Of a DNA stretch of 13,751 nt, positions 4,962 to 13,559 are shown in pieces. The DNA comes from Actinomycetota bacterium (GTDB taxonomy: Bacteria; Actinomycetota; Humimicrobiia; Humimicrobiales; Humimicrobiaceae): NCBI GenBank assembly GCA_028695395.1, contig JAQVJB010000043.1, positions 1-13,751 on the forward strand, given 5' to 3'. The notes under the pieces are model-generated. The model saw only the letters and a program-made list of their open reading frames with translations, searched no databases and was not told where the DNA came from. A program made the position numbers and the translations under genes. Position 1 is the first letter of the stretch. Every line of letters begins with the position of its first letter.

Positions 4962-7670
4962 ATGTTTAAAGAAATAACTGGAAGCTATAATCCTTTAGAA
5001 TTTGAAAGCAAAATATATGATTTCTGGCTTGAAAAAAAGTATTTTCATGGAATCACAGGTTCTGGAAAACCTCCTTTCAGCATAGTAATACCTCCTCCTA
5101 ATGTAACAGGGTACCTGCACATGGGTCATGCATTGAATAATTCTCTTCAGGATGCAGTTATACGGTTTAAAAGAATGAAAGGGTTTAACTGCTCCTGGTT
5201 CCCAGGCACAGACCATGCAGGGATAGCAACACAAAACGTGGTAGAGCGCGAACTTGAAAAGCAGGGCACAAGCAGACATGAAATCGGGCGAGAAGAATTT
5301 GTCAGAAGAGTCTGGAAATGGAAGGAAAAACACGGAAGCCGGATAATAGAACAGTTAAAAATACTTGGATGCAGCTGTGATTGGGATAGGGAAAGATTCA
5401 CTTTTGACGATGATTATGTTAAGGCTGTTAACAGGGAATTTGTAACGCTATATAATGACGGGCTCATTTATCGGGGAAACTATATGGTAAACTGGTGTCC
5501 CAGGTGCCAGACCGCAGTATCTGATATTGAAGTAGAGCATCATGACAGGCATGGAAATATGTGGGATATCAAATATCCTTTAATAGATGATGAAACCGGG
5601 AAAGCAAGTAAGGAAAAATATCTTGTAGTTTCAACTACGCGTCCGGAAACAATGCTTGGCGACACTGCCATAGCAGTTCATCCAAAAGATAAAAGATATG
5701 CTGACATGGTTGGCAAATATGTTTTTCTTCCAATAGCAAAAAGAAAAATACCTGTAATTGCCGACGAATATGTTGATATGAAATTCGGAACCGGGGCAGT
5801 CAAGGTTACACCTTCGCATGACCCAAATGATTTTGCAATAGGCCAAAGGCACAGCCTTGAAAAAATAAATATAATGAATGATGATGCTACATTAAATGAA
5901 AATGCAGGAAAATATAAAGGGCTTGAAAGATTCGAGGCAAGAAAAAGGATACTTGAAGAGCTGGATGAGTCAGGCTTCCTTTTAGGGAAGAAAGAGCATA
6001 TATCCTCCGTAGGTTCCTGCTCAAGATGCTCAACGATAATCGAACCGCGAATTTCTCTTCAGTGGTATGTTTCAATGAAAAAACTTGCAGAACCTGCAAT
6101 TGATGCAGTTAAAAGCGGAAAGATAAAATTTATACCGAAAAAATGGGAGAAATTATATTTTAACTGGATGGAGAATATAAGGGACTGGTGTATCTCCAGA
6201 CAGCTTTGGTGGGGCCACAGAATACCTGTATGGTACTGTGATGATTGTAATGAAGTAATTGTAAGTGAAACAGAACCGCTGAAATGTACAAAATGTAATT
6301 CTATAAATATTCACCAGGATGAAGATGTCCTTGACACATGGTTCAGTTCAGATATGTGGCCTTTTGCAGTAATGGGATGGCCTGAAGACACACAAGAACT
6401 TCATTATTTTTTTCCAACAAGCGTTCTGATAACTGCTCATGATATTATATTTTTCTGGGTGGCAAGAATGATAATGATAAGCCTTTATTTTATGGAAGAA
6501 ATTCCTTTTAAAGAAGTCTTTATAAATCCTCTCGTTAACGATGAAAAAGGCCAGAAAATGAGCAAATCAAAGGGTAATGTAATCGATCCTGTATCGGTTG
6601 TTGAGAAATACGGTTGCGATATTTTAAGGTACACGCTTGCTGCTCTTACCACGCCTGGAAGGAATCTGCTCCTGGGACAGGAGAAGATAGAAGGTTCAAG
6701 GAATTTTGCGAATAAAATCTGGAATGCCTCAAAATTTGTAATATCTGCCATTAAAGGGGCAGATATAGATTTTGAGAAAGAACCGGTAAATAAAGAACTT
6801 AATATATGGGATAAGTGGATACTTGAAAGATTGTCCCTGACAATAAAAAGTTATGAAAGATATATAGAAAAATATAATTTTTCTTTTGCATCAAAAATTC
6901 TTTATAATTTTTTCTGGAATGAATTCTGCGACTGGTATATAGAAGCTGCCAAAGTTAGTATTTATAGTGCTGATACTGCAGGAAAAAATAATACAACCCT
7001 GGTCCTTTATTATGTGCTTGATAAATTTTTAAAGCTGATGCATCCTATTATGCCGTTTTTAACGGAACGAATATGGCAAAATCTTCCGGTTAAAGGCGAG
7101 AGCATAATGGTCCAGGATTTCCCCAAAGCCTTAAAAAAGCAGATTACAGCAGAAGAATCACTGGAACTGGAAAATATTCTTGAAATAATAAGCGCCGTTA
7201 GAAAATCAAGGTCAGAATTAAACATAAGTCCTGCCAGCAAAATAAAATTATATGTTATTATCCCAGACAGTGATGAAAAGGACGGGGATATAAACTCTAT
7301 ACAAAAGTATGAAGACTATCTGAGAGTTTTTTGCAAGGCTTCAGATATCAGTTATATGAAACCTTCTGCTAGCGGCTCTATTATCAAAATAAACATTGGG
7401 AATATTGAAGTATATATCGACCTTTCAGGGGCAATAGATTATAAGCTTGAGATAAAAAGAATTGAATCGGATATTAAAAAGCTGGATATTGAGCTTAAAA
7501 AGTCTGAGAATAAAATAGATAATCCTGATTTTCTTAAAAGAGCTCCGGAGATTATTGTAAATAAGGAAAAAAACAAAGTAATTGAATTAAAGAAAAGTAT
7601 AGGGATCCTGGAATCGGAACTGGAAAAAATAAGAAAAGCTATGCTTTCCTCTTCCTCTTCAGACACATAA
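4962..7670 (+). CDS. valS: Valyl-tRNA synthetase
   Basis: This class I synthetase charges tRNA-Val with valine. The 902-residue product has the HIGH-type motif HMGH at 53-56 after PPPNVTGYL, and KMSKS at 532-536. The inserted CP1 editing domain, which clears Thr-tRNA-Val, includes STTRPETMLGDTA near 222 and GTGAVKVTPSHDPND near 275-290. Cys pairs occur at WCPRC (178-182), near GSCSRC, and in a CxxC...CxxC zinc-ribbon-like insert at about 427-447. The C terminus from about 823 is the coiled-coil tRNA-binding arm of bacterial ValRS, ending in a serine run. The upstream frame closes at a TGA at 4944, so ATG 4962 is the first usual start; its Shine-Dalgarno is weak. Only 40 bp separate it from clpX, too little for a T-box leader. 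Confidence 0.97.
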   Translation: MFKEITGSYNPLEFESKIYDFWLEKKYFHGITGSGKPPFSIVIPPPNVTGYLHMGHALNNSLQDAVIRFKRMKGFNCSWFPGTDHAGIATQNVVERELEKQGTSRHEIGREEFVRRVWKWKEKHGSRIIEQLKILGCSCDWDRERFTFDDDYVKAVNREFVTLYNDGLIYRGNYMVNWCPRCQTAVSDIEVEHHDRHGNMWDIKYPLIDDETGKASKEKYLVVSTTRPETMLGDTAIAVHPKDKRYADMVGKYVFLPIAKRKIPVIADEYVDMKFGTGAVKVTPSHDPNDFAIGQRHSLEKINIMNDDATLNENAGKYKGLERFEARKRILEELDESGFLLGKKEHISSVGSCSRCSTIIEPRISLQWYVSMKKLAEPAIDAVKSGKIKFIPKKWEKLYFNWMENIRDWCISRQLWWGHRIPVWYCDDCNEVIVSETEPLKCTKCNSINIHQDEDVLDTWFSSDMWPFAVMGWPEDTQELHYFFPTSVLITAHDIIFFWVARMIMISLYFMEEIPFKEVFINPLVNDEKGQKMSKSKGNVIDPVSVVEKYGCDILRYTLAALTTPGRNLLLGQEKIEGSRNFANKIWNASKFVISAIKGADIDFEKEPVNKELNIWDKWILERLSLTIKSYERYIEKYNFSFASKILYNFFWNEFCDWYIEAAKVSIYSADTAGKNNTTLVLYYVLDKFLKLMHPIMPFLTERIWQNLPVKGESIMVQDFPKALKKQITAEESLELENILEIISAVRKSRSELNISPASKIKLYVIIPDSDEKDGDINSIQKYEDYLRVFCKASDISYMKPSASGSIIKINIGNIEVYIDLSGAIDYKLEIKRIESDIKKLDIELKKSENKIDNPDFLKRAPEIIVNKEKNKVIELKKSIGILESELEKIRKAMLSSSSSDT

Positions 7671-7686
7671 TTTTATTTTTAAAACA

Positions 7687-9018
7687 ATGAAAAACAATAA
7701 TTTTAAAGAAGCATGCCGGTATCTTGACGGTACTCTTGTTTTTGGAATAAAGCCGGGTCTGGAGAGGATTAAAAAATTTCTACAGCTAAGCAATCATCCT
7801 GAAAGAAAAACTGATTTTATACATATAGTAGGCACAAACGGTAAAACTTCTACAGCTAAAATGACAGCTTCCATTTTAAATCATCATGGGCTTAAGTCAG
7901 GATATTATATATCGCCGCATATCCACTCATATACTGAAAGGATTGCATTTGGCGGTAAGGAAATAAGTGAAAATGACTTCAGTACTATATTTTTTGAAAT
8001 TTTTCCTTTTATCGAAAAGGTTAATTCAGCAAATATTGATGGCAGTATGACCCAGTTTGAGATACTGACATCAATGATGTTTTATTTGTGCGCAAAAGAG
8101 AATCTGGATGTCATGGTAATGGAAGCAGGAATGGGAGGCAGATGGGACGCTACAAATTCAGCAGATGCGAAAGTCGTCGGACTTACAGGAGTCAGTCTGG
8201 AGCATACACAGATACTAGGCAGGACAATAAGACAGATAACTTCAGAAAAATCAGAAGTAATTAAAAACAATTGCCTTATTGCTTCAAACAGCACCTGTTC
8301 CAAAGTAAATAATATTTTATTTAATAAATCTATCCAGACACACTCTATGCTCTATATTTATAAGAAAGATTTCAAAATATTAAAAGTGATCACTGAAAGC
8401 ATTGAAGGAGCAGAATTATCGCTAAAAGGCATTTACAATGACTATGATAATATTTTTATCCCTCTTGCAGGAGATTATCAGAAAAAAAATCTACTTTTAT
8501 CGCTTGTTCTAAGTGAATTATATCTGGGAACTGTTTCTTTAAAAGTTGAGCAGGAGAAAGTAAATGAAGCACTAAAAAAAACCAATATAACAGGCAGATT
8601 TCAGGTGATAAAAAGGAAACCCCTATTTATTGCAGATGCTTCCCATAATCCGGAAGGAATAAAAAATTTTGTAAAAAATATTGATAAATATTTTCCTGAT
8701 AGAAAAAAGATAATCATATTCTCTGTATTAAAAGATAAAGATTATAAAAAGATGATTGAAGAAATAATAAAAATAGCAGATACGCTGATTATTTCAAGTT
8801 CTTTGACTGACAGGAGCCTTTCCGTAAAAGAAGTCAAAAAAAATGCTTTAGATATTATTTCTGTTTTAAAAATAAAGAACAAAAAGTATCCGGAAAAAAT
8901 AATTGCTATTGATAATATAGAAAATTCAATGAAATATGCTTTAAATTTAGCTAAAAAAGATGATATCATATCTTTAACCGGTTCAATAACCAACCTCGAG
9001 TTTGTAAAAACAATATAG
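7687..9018 (+). CDS. folC: Folylpolyglutamate synthase / dihydrofolate synthase
   Basis: FolC is a Mur-ligase-family enzyme that adds glutamate to dihydropteroate or tetrahydrofolate with ATP. The 443-residue product has the P-loop VGTNGKTS at 48-55, SPHIHSYTERI shortly after it, the family motif MEAGMGGRWDATN at 145-157, and the C-terminal-domain motif ADASHNPEG from 316. Length fits the family. Whether it does one or both reactions cannot be read from the sequence. It starts 16 bp after valS, and the valS-folC pair is a classic bacterial neighbourhood. No clear Shine-Dalgarno precedes ATG 7687, so translation may depend on coupling with valS. Confidence 0.95.
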   Translation: MKNNNFKEACRYLDGTLVFGIKPGLERIKKFLQLSNHPERKTDFIHIVGTNGKTSTAKMTASILNHHGLKSGYYISPHIHSYTERIAFGGKEISENDFSTIFFEIFPFIEKVNSANIDGSMTQFEILTSMMFYLCAKENLDVMVMEAGMGGRWDATNSADAKVVGLTGVSLEHTQILGRTIRQITSEKSEVIKNNCLIASNSTCSKVNNILFNKSIQTHSMLYIYKKDFKILKVITESIEGAELSLKGIYNDYDNIFIPLAGDYQKKNLLLSLVLSELYLGTVSLKVEQEKVNEALKKTNITGRFQVIKRKPLFIADASHNPEGIKNFVKNIDKYFPDRKKIIIFSVLKDKDYKKMIEEIIKIADTLIISSSLTDRSLSVKEVKKNALDIISVLKIKNKKYPEKIIAIDNIENSMKYALNLAKKDDIISLTGSITNLEFVKTI

Positions 9019-9029
9019 TTTTGATAATA

Positions 9030-9087
9030 TTGCTTAACTGCTATTTATTGCAATTCGAGGGTTTTTGTTTAAGCGGTATTTTTTTTG
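9030..9087 (+). terminator. Possible intrinsic terminator or attenuator after folC
   Basis: GCTTAA (9032-9037) pairs with TTAAGC (9069-9074), extendable by two G:U pairs, and is followed by a T tract at 9079-9086. The loop is large (about 31 nt), with a possible small inner TGC/GCA stem. The T tract ends only 19 bp before the next start codon, leaving little room for a separate promoter, so it could be an attenuator or chance. Confidence 0.3.
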
Positions 9088-9105
9088 TAATAAATTGGAG
9101 GACTG

Positions 9106-9555
9106 ATGGATATACTTAAGTATGCGAACAATATAATAGCATTTTTTACTAATCCCATCTGGAAGTATCTTCTATACGGGATTATTTTTATGCTTATAAT
9201 AGTCTGGCTTGCTTTTATATACTGGACTTACAGAGATGCAAAGCTAAGAAATGCGCCAGCACCATTCTGGGCTATTATTGTATTTATTTTTAATTATATA
9301 GGGTTGATTTTATATCTCATTTTAAGACCACCGGAGTTTATAGACGATGTTGTAGAAAGGGATTTGGAAATCCAAAGAATGGAATTTCTTTTAGACAGTG
9401 CTTATTTAAAATGTCCGGCATGCGGTAAAGAAGTAAAAGAGGATTTCCTGATTTGCCCTAATTGCAGGAGGAAATTAAAAAATTCCTGCATAAATTGCTC
9501 AAAGCCTTTAAATCTGGATTGGAAAATCTGTCCTTATTGCAAGACTACACAATAA
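9106..9555 (+). CDS. Membrane protein with PLDc_N-like helices and a double zinc ribbon
   Basis: The 149-residue product has two predicted membrane helices (about 19-42 and 54-73) joined by a short loop YRDAKLRNAP. This helix-loop-helix resembles the phospholipase D-nuclease N-terminal domain, a membrane anchor without nuclease activity. After a linker come two four-cysteine zinc ribbons: Cys103/106/117/120 and Cys128/131/142/145. Both ribbons would lie on the same side of the membrane, probably cytoplasmic. ATG 9106 has a good GGAGG site just upstream. Function is unknown. It sits between folC and ndk; it may regulate or localise a partner, but nothing in the sequence says which. Confidence 0.85.
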   Translation: MDILKYANNIIAFFTNPIWKYLLYGIIFMLIIVWLAFIYWTYRDAKLRNAPAPFWAIIVFIFNYIGLILYLILRPPEFIDDVVERDLEIQRMEFLLDSAYLKCPACGKEVKEDFLICPNCRRKLKNSCINCSKPLNLDWKICPYCKTTQ

Positions 9556-9592
9556 AAATTTATTTGAATTAGTATATGAAGGAGTTTGAATA

Positions 9593-9599
9593 GGTGAGG
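9593..9599 (+). promoter_or_regulatory. Shine-Dalgarno site supporting the ndk start
   Basis: GGTGAGG ends five bases before ATG 9605 and decides that start. A second, stronger AAGGAG lies at 9579-9584, about 20 bp before the ATG, too far to serve it. The frame of ATG 9605 is closed upstream by a TGA at 9587. Confidence 0.6.
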
Positions 9600-9604
9600 C
9601 TGCT

Positions 9605-10102
9605 ATGAACCTAAAAGTAGAAGAGAAAAATGAAACCGGTAAGGAACAGGAAGAAATAATAGAAGAAGACAAACCTGTTAAACAAAAAACTAAATATGAA
9701 AAAAGTTTGATAATAATCAAACCGGATGGAGTCAAAAAAAAGCTTATAGGAAAAATAATTTCCAGATTTGAGGATAATGATCTGGAAGTTGAAAGAATAA
9801 GAGTGCTCCATATAGATAAGAATATTGCACTTGTCCATTACAAAGAGCATGAAAAAAAATCTTTCTTCCCGAGACTTATGGAATATATAACAAGCGGACC
9901 TTCAATAGTAATGGTGGTAAAAGGAGAAAATGCGGTAGCAAAAGCAAGAGAACTCATGGGCAGTACAGATCCCCAGAAAGCAAAAAAAGGAACAATTAGG
10001 GGAGATTTTGGTACTGATATCACAATAAATGTTATCCACGGTTCTGATTGTGAAAGTTCTGCTGAGAGGGAAATAAATATTTTCTTTGGAAATTATCTGT
10101 AA
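9605..10102 (+). CDS. ndk: Nucleoside diphosphate kinase with an N-terminal extension
   Basis: NDK moves the gamma phosphate of ATP to other nucleoside diphosphates through a phosphohistidine. The catalytic histidine is His145 in INVIHGSD. KSLIIIKPDGVKK (33-45) is the typical start of the fold, with PFFP-type FFPRLMEYITSGP (87-99) and GTIRGDF (129-135). At 165 residues it is longer than usual because about 30 mostly Glu/Lys residues precede the conserved domain; these look disordered. A shorter start is not offered: no internal ATG occurs before the conserved KPDG motif. It follows the zinc-ribbon gene by 49 bp. Confidence 0.95.
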   Translation: MNLKVEEKNETGKEQEEIIEEDKPVKQKTKYEKSLIIIKPDGVKKKLIGKIISRFEDNDLEVERIRVLHIDKNIALVHYKEHEKKSFFPRLMEYITSGPSIVMVVKGENAVAKARELMGSTDPQKAKKGTIRGDFGTDITINVIHGSDCESSAEREINIFFGNYL

Positions 10103-10142
10103 TAATTTATAATACTTAGAAATAAATATAAAATAATCATTA

Positions 10143-10179
10143 TTATGTGCTAATGTTGCTATGGGCGGTGCCCACATAA
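10143..10179 (+). promoter_or_regulatory. Hairpin leader just before the DUF4321 gene
   Basis: TTATGTG (10143-10149) pairs perfectly with CACATAA (10173-10179), and inside it GGC (10164-10166) pairs with GCC (10170-10172) around GGT. An alternative is the tight hairpin TGGGC-GGT-GCCCA (10162-10174). Either would end just before the AAAGG ribosome site at 10182-10186. I do not recognise a known riboswitch. Confidence 0.4.
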
Positions 10180-10191
10180 AGAAAGGAAATA

Positions 10192-10440
10192 TTGAAAAGA
10201 AGAGGAATAGTAGTTTTTTTTATTATTATTGTAGGTGGCATTCTAGGTGCTATCCTTGGGCATGTTTTAAGAGACATAGTCCCAATACTTGACCAGGGCT
10301 TAAAAGTCGGTACCGATAAGTTGAGCCTTGACCTTTATCTTTTTGATATAAGTTTCAGTATCCATGTAAATATAACGCTCGGAGCAATAATAGGCCTTTT
10401 ACTTGCCTTTTTACTTGCAGATGTTTTTAGAAGGAAATAA
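10192..10440 (+). CDS. DUF4321 family small membrane protein
   Basis: The 82-residue product has two membrane helices: about 6-23 (VVFFIIIVGGILGAILGH) and about 59-77, the second ending in a basic RRK tail. Between them is a loop of about 35 residues with the pattern of the DUF4321 family (a PIL.QG...G element, then SLDLYLFDISFSIHVN). Function is unknown. The family is often found next to maf and mreB in Clostridia and relatives, which supports the call. The start is TTG 10192 after AAAGG at 10182-10186. Its 3' end overlaps the likely start of maf, so the two are translationally linked. Confidence 0.8.
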   Translation: MKRRGIVVFFIIIVGGILGAILGHVLRDIVPILDQGLKVGTDKLSLDLYLFDISFSIHVNITLGAIIGLLLAFLLADVFRRK

Positions 10441-11065
10441 TAAGATAAAAATAATTCTAGCCTCAAAATCTCCCAGAAGAGCAGATATTCTTAATAAATT
10501 AAATATTAATTTTGAAGTGATAACTCCAACCCTGAAAGATGAAAAGCTATTTGATGCTCCTGATGAAACAGTAATTTACAATAGTCTGGATAAAGCAAAA
10601 AATATTGCAAGTTATGTTAAAATTAAAAAATCAGATTTTTTTGGCGAAAGAGATTTTAAGGATATTGTAATTGCAGGATTTGACACAGTTGTTTTTCTTG
10701 ATGGAAAATTTTTTCTAAAACCTAAAGACAAAGAAGAGGCAAGGGAATTTTTAAAAATATTTTCCGGAAGGACGCATAAAGTATATTCAGGGATAAGCCT
10801 TATAAGCATTTCCGGTAAAAGCATATTATCCGATTATGATGTAACGGATGTGACATTTAATAGGCTAAGCGATAAAGATATTGATGATTATTTAAATAAA
10901 GAAAATGTTCTAGATAAAGCCGGAGCCTATAACCTTGATGGTTATGGATGTATACTTATAAAAAAGATTGAAGGCTGCTTTTATAATGTTGCAGGCCTTC
11001 CTGTATATAAATTTCTGGCAATGATTAAAAATTTAGGTTATAGTCTTAAAGATTTTCAGGAATAA
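10421..11065 (+). CDS. maf: Maf-family nucleotide pyrophosphatase
   Basis: Maf proteins hydrolyse nucleoside triphosphates, often dTTP, UTP or modified pyrimidine nucleotides, to monophosphates and pyrophosphate. Conserved elements are IILASKSPRR (11-20), AGFDTVVFLDGK with the key Asp88, FLKPKDKEEA, GRTHKVYSGI, DKAGAYNLDGYG and YNVAGLP near the C terminus. ATG 10421 gives 214 residues and overlaps the upstream gene by 20 bp, but has no ribosome site. TTG codons at 10403 and 10415 would be longer. AAGGAA at 10431-10436 sits correctly for an ATA at 10445, which would place the start right before IKIILAS, where Maf proteins usually begin. I keep the ATG as the conventional choice. Confidence 0.92.
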   Translation: MFLEGNNKIKIILASKSPRRADILNKLNINFEVITPTLKDEKLFDAPDETVIYNSLDKAKNIASYVKIKKSDFFGERDFKDIVIAGFDTVVFLDGKFFLKPKDKEEAREFLKIFSGRTHKVYSGISLISISGKSILSDYDVTDVTFNRLSDKDIDDYLNKENVLDKAGAYNLDGYGCILIKKIEGCFYNVAGLPVYKFLAMIKNLGYSLKDFQE

Positions 11066-11164
11066 TTTTCTATTTTCAGGTATATTTTTTATTTGATTGT
11101 TTTTGTAATATATATTTAAATGAAATAATTGTTTTAAGCATAAAATTTATTACGAGGAGAGCTG

Positions 11165-12196
11165 ATGTTTGACTTTTTTCTAAATGTGGTTGGCAGAGAT
11201 ATGGGCATTGATCTTGGAACCGCAAATACTCTTGTTTATGTTAAGGGAAAGGGTGTCGTACTTGACGAACCCTCAATAGTTGCAATAGATAAAGACACCA
11301 ATAAAATACTTGCAGTTGGAAAAGAAGCTAAAAGAATGGTAGGCAGGACTCCGGGAAATATTGTTGCCATTAGACCGTTAAAGGATGGAGTCATTGCTGA
11401 TTTTGAAACAACTGAAAAAATGCTTAGATATTTTATCCAGCGCGTCCATAAAAATGTTGCTTTTGCCAGACCGAGGATAGTTATTTGTGTTCCTTCCGGG
11501 ATAACTGCAGTTGAAAGAAAAGCAGTAGTAGAGGCTACTGAACAGGCAGGCGCTAGAGCTGCTTATATTATTGAAGAACCGCTGGCAGCAGCAATAGGAG
11601 CGGATCTTCCGATTAATGAACCTACAGGTTCGATGATAGTTGATATAGGCGGAGGAACTTCAGAGGTAGCTGTCATATCTCTTGGCGGCATTGTTGTAAG
11701 CCAGTCTCTTAGAATAGGTGGCGATGAGCTGGATGAAGCAATAACATATTATTTAAAGAAAGAACATAATTTATTACTGGGTGAAAGGACTGCAGAAAAG
11801 GTAAAAATTGAAATAGGCTCTGCCTTCCCGCTTGAAAATGAAGAAAAAATGGAAATAAACGGAAGAGACCTTGTAGCAGGATTGCCTAAAACCATAATTA
11901 TAACAAGTCAGCAGATAAGAAAAGCACTTGAGAAAAGCATTGCTGATATTGTTAATTCAGTCATAGAGGTTCTGGATGTCACACCGCCTGAACTGGCTTC
12001 AGATATAATGAAAAGAGGCATAGTGCTTAGCGGCGGCGGGGCATTGCTAAAGGGACTTACTGAAAGAATAAGCCGGGAGACACACTGCCCTGTTTATCTT
12101 GCAAACGATCCGCTTGCCTCGGTTGCATTAGGTGCAGGAAAAGTTGCTGAAGACTTTGCGATTTTAAAAAGATATCTTAAATATGCAAAGCATTGA
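11165..12196 (+). CDS. mreB: Rod shape-determining protein MreB
   Basis: MreB is the bacterial actin that forms filaments under the membrane and directs lateral cell-wall synthesis. The 343-residue product is standard length. It has the phosphate-1 motif GIDLGTANTLVY (14-25), the phosphate-2 motif DIGGGT (160-165), the conserved EEPLAAAIGA, and the adenosine-motif region LSGGGALLKGL. ATG 11165 follows a GAGGAG site. The 99-bp gap after maf is AT-rich and could hold a promoter, but none stands out. mreB, mreC, mreD and the PBP2 gene form one cluster. Confidence 0.97.
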   Translation: MFDFFLNVVGRDMGIDLGTANTLVYVKGKGVVLDEPSIVAIDKDTNKILAVGKEAKRMVGRTPGNIVAIRPLKDGVIADFETTEKMLRYFIQRVHKNVAFARPRIVICVPSGITAVERKAVVEATEQAGARAAYIIEEPLAAAIGADLPINEPTGSMIVDIGGGTSEVAVISLGGIVVSQSLRIGGDELDEAITYYLKKEHNLLLGERTAEKVKIEIGSAFPLENEEKMEINGRDLVAGLPKTIIITSQQIRKALEKSIADIVNSVIEVLDVTPPELASDIMKRGIVLSGGGALLKGLTERISRETHCPVYLANDPLASVALGAGKVAEDFAILKRYLKYAKH

Positions 12197-12227
12197 AAAA
12201 TTTAAATATTTTACTTAATAGATATTA

Positions 12228-13043
12228 ATGGCTCCCTCAAGAAAAAGTGTTAAGAATATTATTATTTTAGCAATAATCGTTATCTTATGCCTTATAATAA
12301 TTGCTGCAAGCTTTCGTGATTCAGATGCCGTTAAATCATTAAGAGAAAGTACCCTTGATTTTTTTAAGCCTGTCCAGGAGAAGCTTTATGCCTTTTTCCA
12401 ACCGTTAATCAGGACATTTAATAATATAAAAAATTTCTTCGGTCTTTCTTCCAGAATAAAAGAGCTGGAACAGGAGAATGCGGAACTTCTTGGAAATTAT
12501 TCGGAAAATATCAATCTGAGAATAGAAAATGATTCCCTGCGCAGCCTTCTTGAAATCAAACAAAGAGAAAATTACAAGACAGTAGCTGCCAAAGTAATAG
12601 GTTATAACACGGATAAATGGCAGTCTGAGATCATATTGAATGTCGGTAAAAACGAAGGAGTGCTTGAAGGAATGTGTGTCATTAATGAAAAAGGTCTTGT
12701 AGGCATGGTTATCCTTAGCGCTAGCAATTCATGCAATGTAAGGCTGCTTAATGACCCTCAAACAAGCCTTGGGGCAAGAATATTATCTTCAAGAAGTCTT
12801 GGAATGATTCAAGGTTCTAAGAACAATACTATACTTTTTAATTATATTTCAAAAAGTGATATTGTTTATACTGGGGATATATTGATAACTGCAGAGTTCG
12901 GTAAATATATTCCTGATGAGATTTTAATAGGAGCGATAAAAAAAGTAAATATTTCAGATAACAATCCTTATCAGGAGATAGAAGTTGAAACTTTTGTAGA
13001 TATGCGGAAAATTGAAAATGTTCTTGTAATCACCGGCTGGTAA
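12228..13043 (+). CDS. mreC: Rod shape-determining protein MreC
   Basis: MreC is a single-pass membrane protein that links MreB and MreD to the wall enzymes outside the membrane. The 271-residue product has a basic N terminus, one membrane helix (about 11-28), an amphipathic stretch, a coiled coil (about 73-112, rich in Glu and Leu), and a C-terminal double beta-barrel domain with the typical KVIGYNTDKWQSEIILNVGKN-like entry and a GLVGMV turn. The start ATG 12228 has no clear Shine-Dalgarno; it lies 31 bp after mreB. Confidence 0.95.
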   Translation: MAPSRKSVKNIIILAIIVILCLIIIAASFRDSDAVKSLRESTLDFFKPVQEKLYAFFQPLIRTFNNIKNFFGLSSRIKELEQENAELLGNYSENINLRIENDSLRSLLEIKQRENYKTVAAKVIGYNTDKWQSEIILNVGKNEGVLEGMCVINEKGLVGMVILSASNSCNVRLLNDPQTSLGARILSSRSLGMIQGSKNNTILFNYISKSDIVYTGDILITAEFGKYIPDEILIGAIKKVNISDNNPYQEIEVETFVDMRKIENVLVITGW

Positions 13044-13049
13044 CAGCAA

Positions 13050-13559
13050 ATGAAATATTTTTTAAAAACAATACATTTTTTTATTCTTGTCTTCTTTATT
13101 ATCTTACAGATAATATTTGGAGAGCAGCTAGAAATCTACTACATAAGCTTTGACTTTATCCTTGTAGTGCTTATAGCTGCAACTCTTAAAGATGGCTTTA
13201 TTACAGGAATGATATTTGCTTTTATTTCCGGAATGATATTGGATTTGCTTTCAGGGGCCGTAGTGGGAGTTTCTCCATTAATTTTTTCATTATGTGTTTT
13301 TATTATTGGAAGACTTATAAGTGCAGGATTAAAATTAAGGTTATTGAGCTATATTTTCATTGTAATTTTAACAACAGAAATAAATATAATATTATTAAAT
13401 ATAATTTATTATCTTTTTAATTTTCAAATGAATTTTACATCTGTTGTCATTGACCTGGTAACAAAGCCTTTGTTTAATATATTGCTTGTTTTTATAATAT
13501 TTCCTTTGTTCAGGTTAAAGTTTTCGGGAGAAGATACTGTTGAATACCAATTCAAATAA
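13050..13559 (+). CDS. mreD: Rod shape-determining protein MreD
   Basis: MreD is a small multi-pass membrane protein of the elongation complex. The 169-residue product is almost entirely hydrophobic with about five membrane segments. Residues 31-75 (YISFDFILVVLIAATLKDG, then GMILDLLSGAVVGVSPL) follow the MreD pattern in which DLLSG lies in a re-entrant region. It starts six bp after the mreC stop and its last 20 bp overlap the PBP2 start. Assignment rests on hydrophobicity, this motif and position in the cluster. Confidence 0.9.
   Translation: MKYFLKTIHFFILVFFIILQIIFGEQLEIYYISFDFILVVLIAATLKDGFITGMIFAFISGMILDLLSGAVVGVSPLIFSLCVFIIGRLISAGLKLRLLSYIFIVILTTEINIILLNIIYYLFNFQMNFTSVVIDLVTKPLFNILLVFIIFPLFRLKFSGEDTVEYQFK

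Noticed and set aside
11093..11121. Possible promoter (TTGATT, 17 bp, TTAAAT) before mreB
   Set aside because: The match is weak in a very AT-rich gap and several equally poor alternatives overlap it, so no single promoter can be supported.
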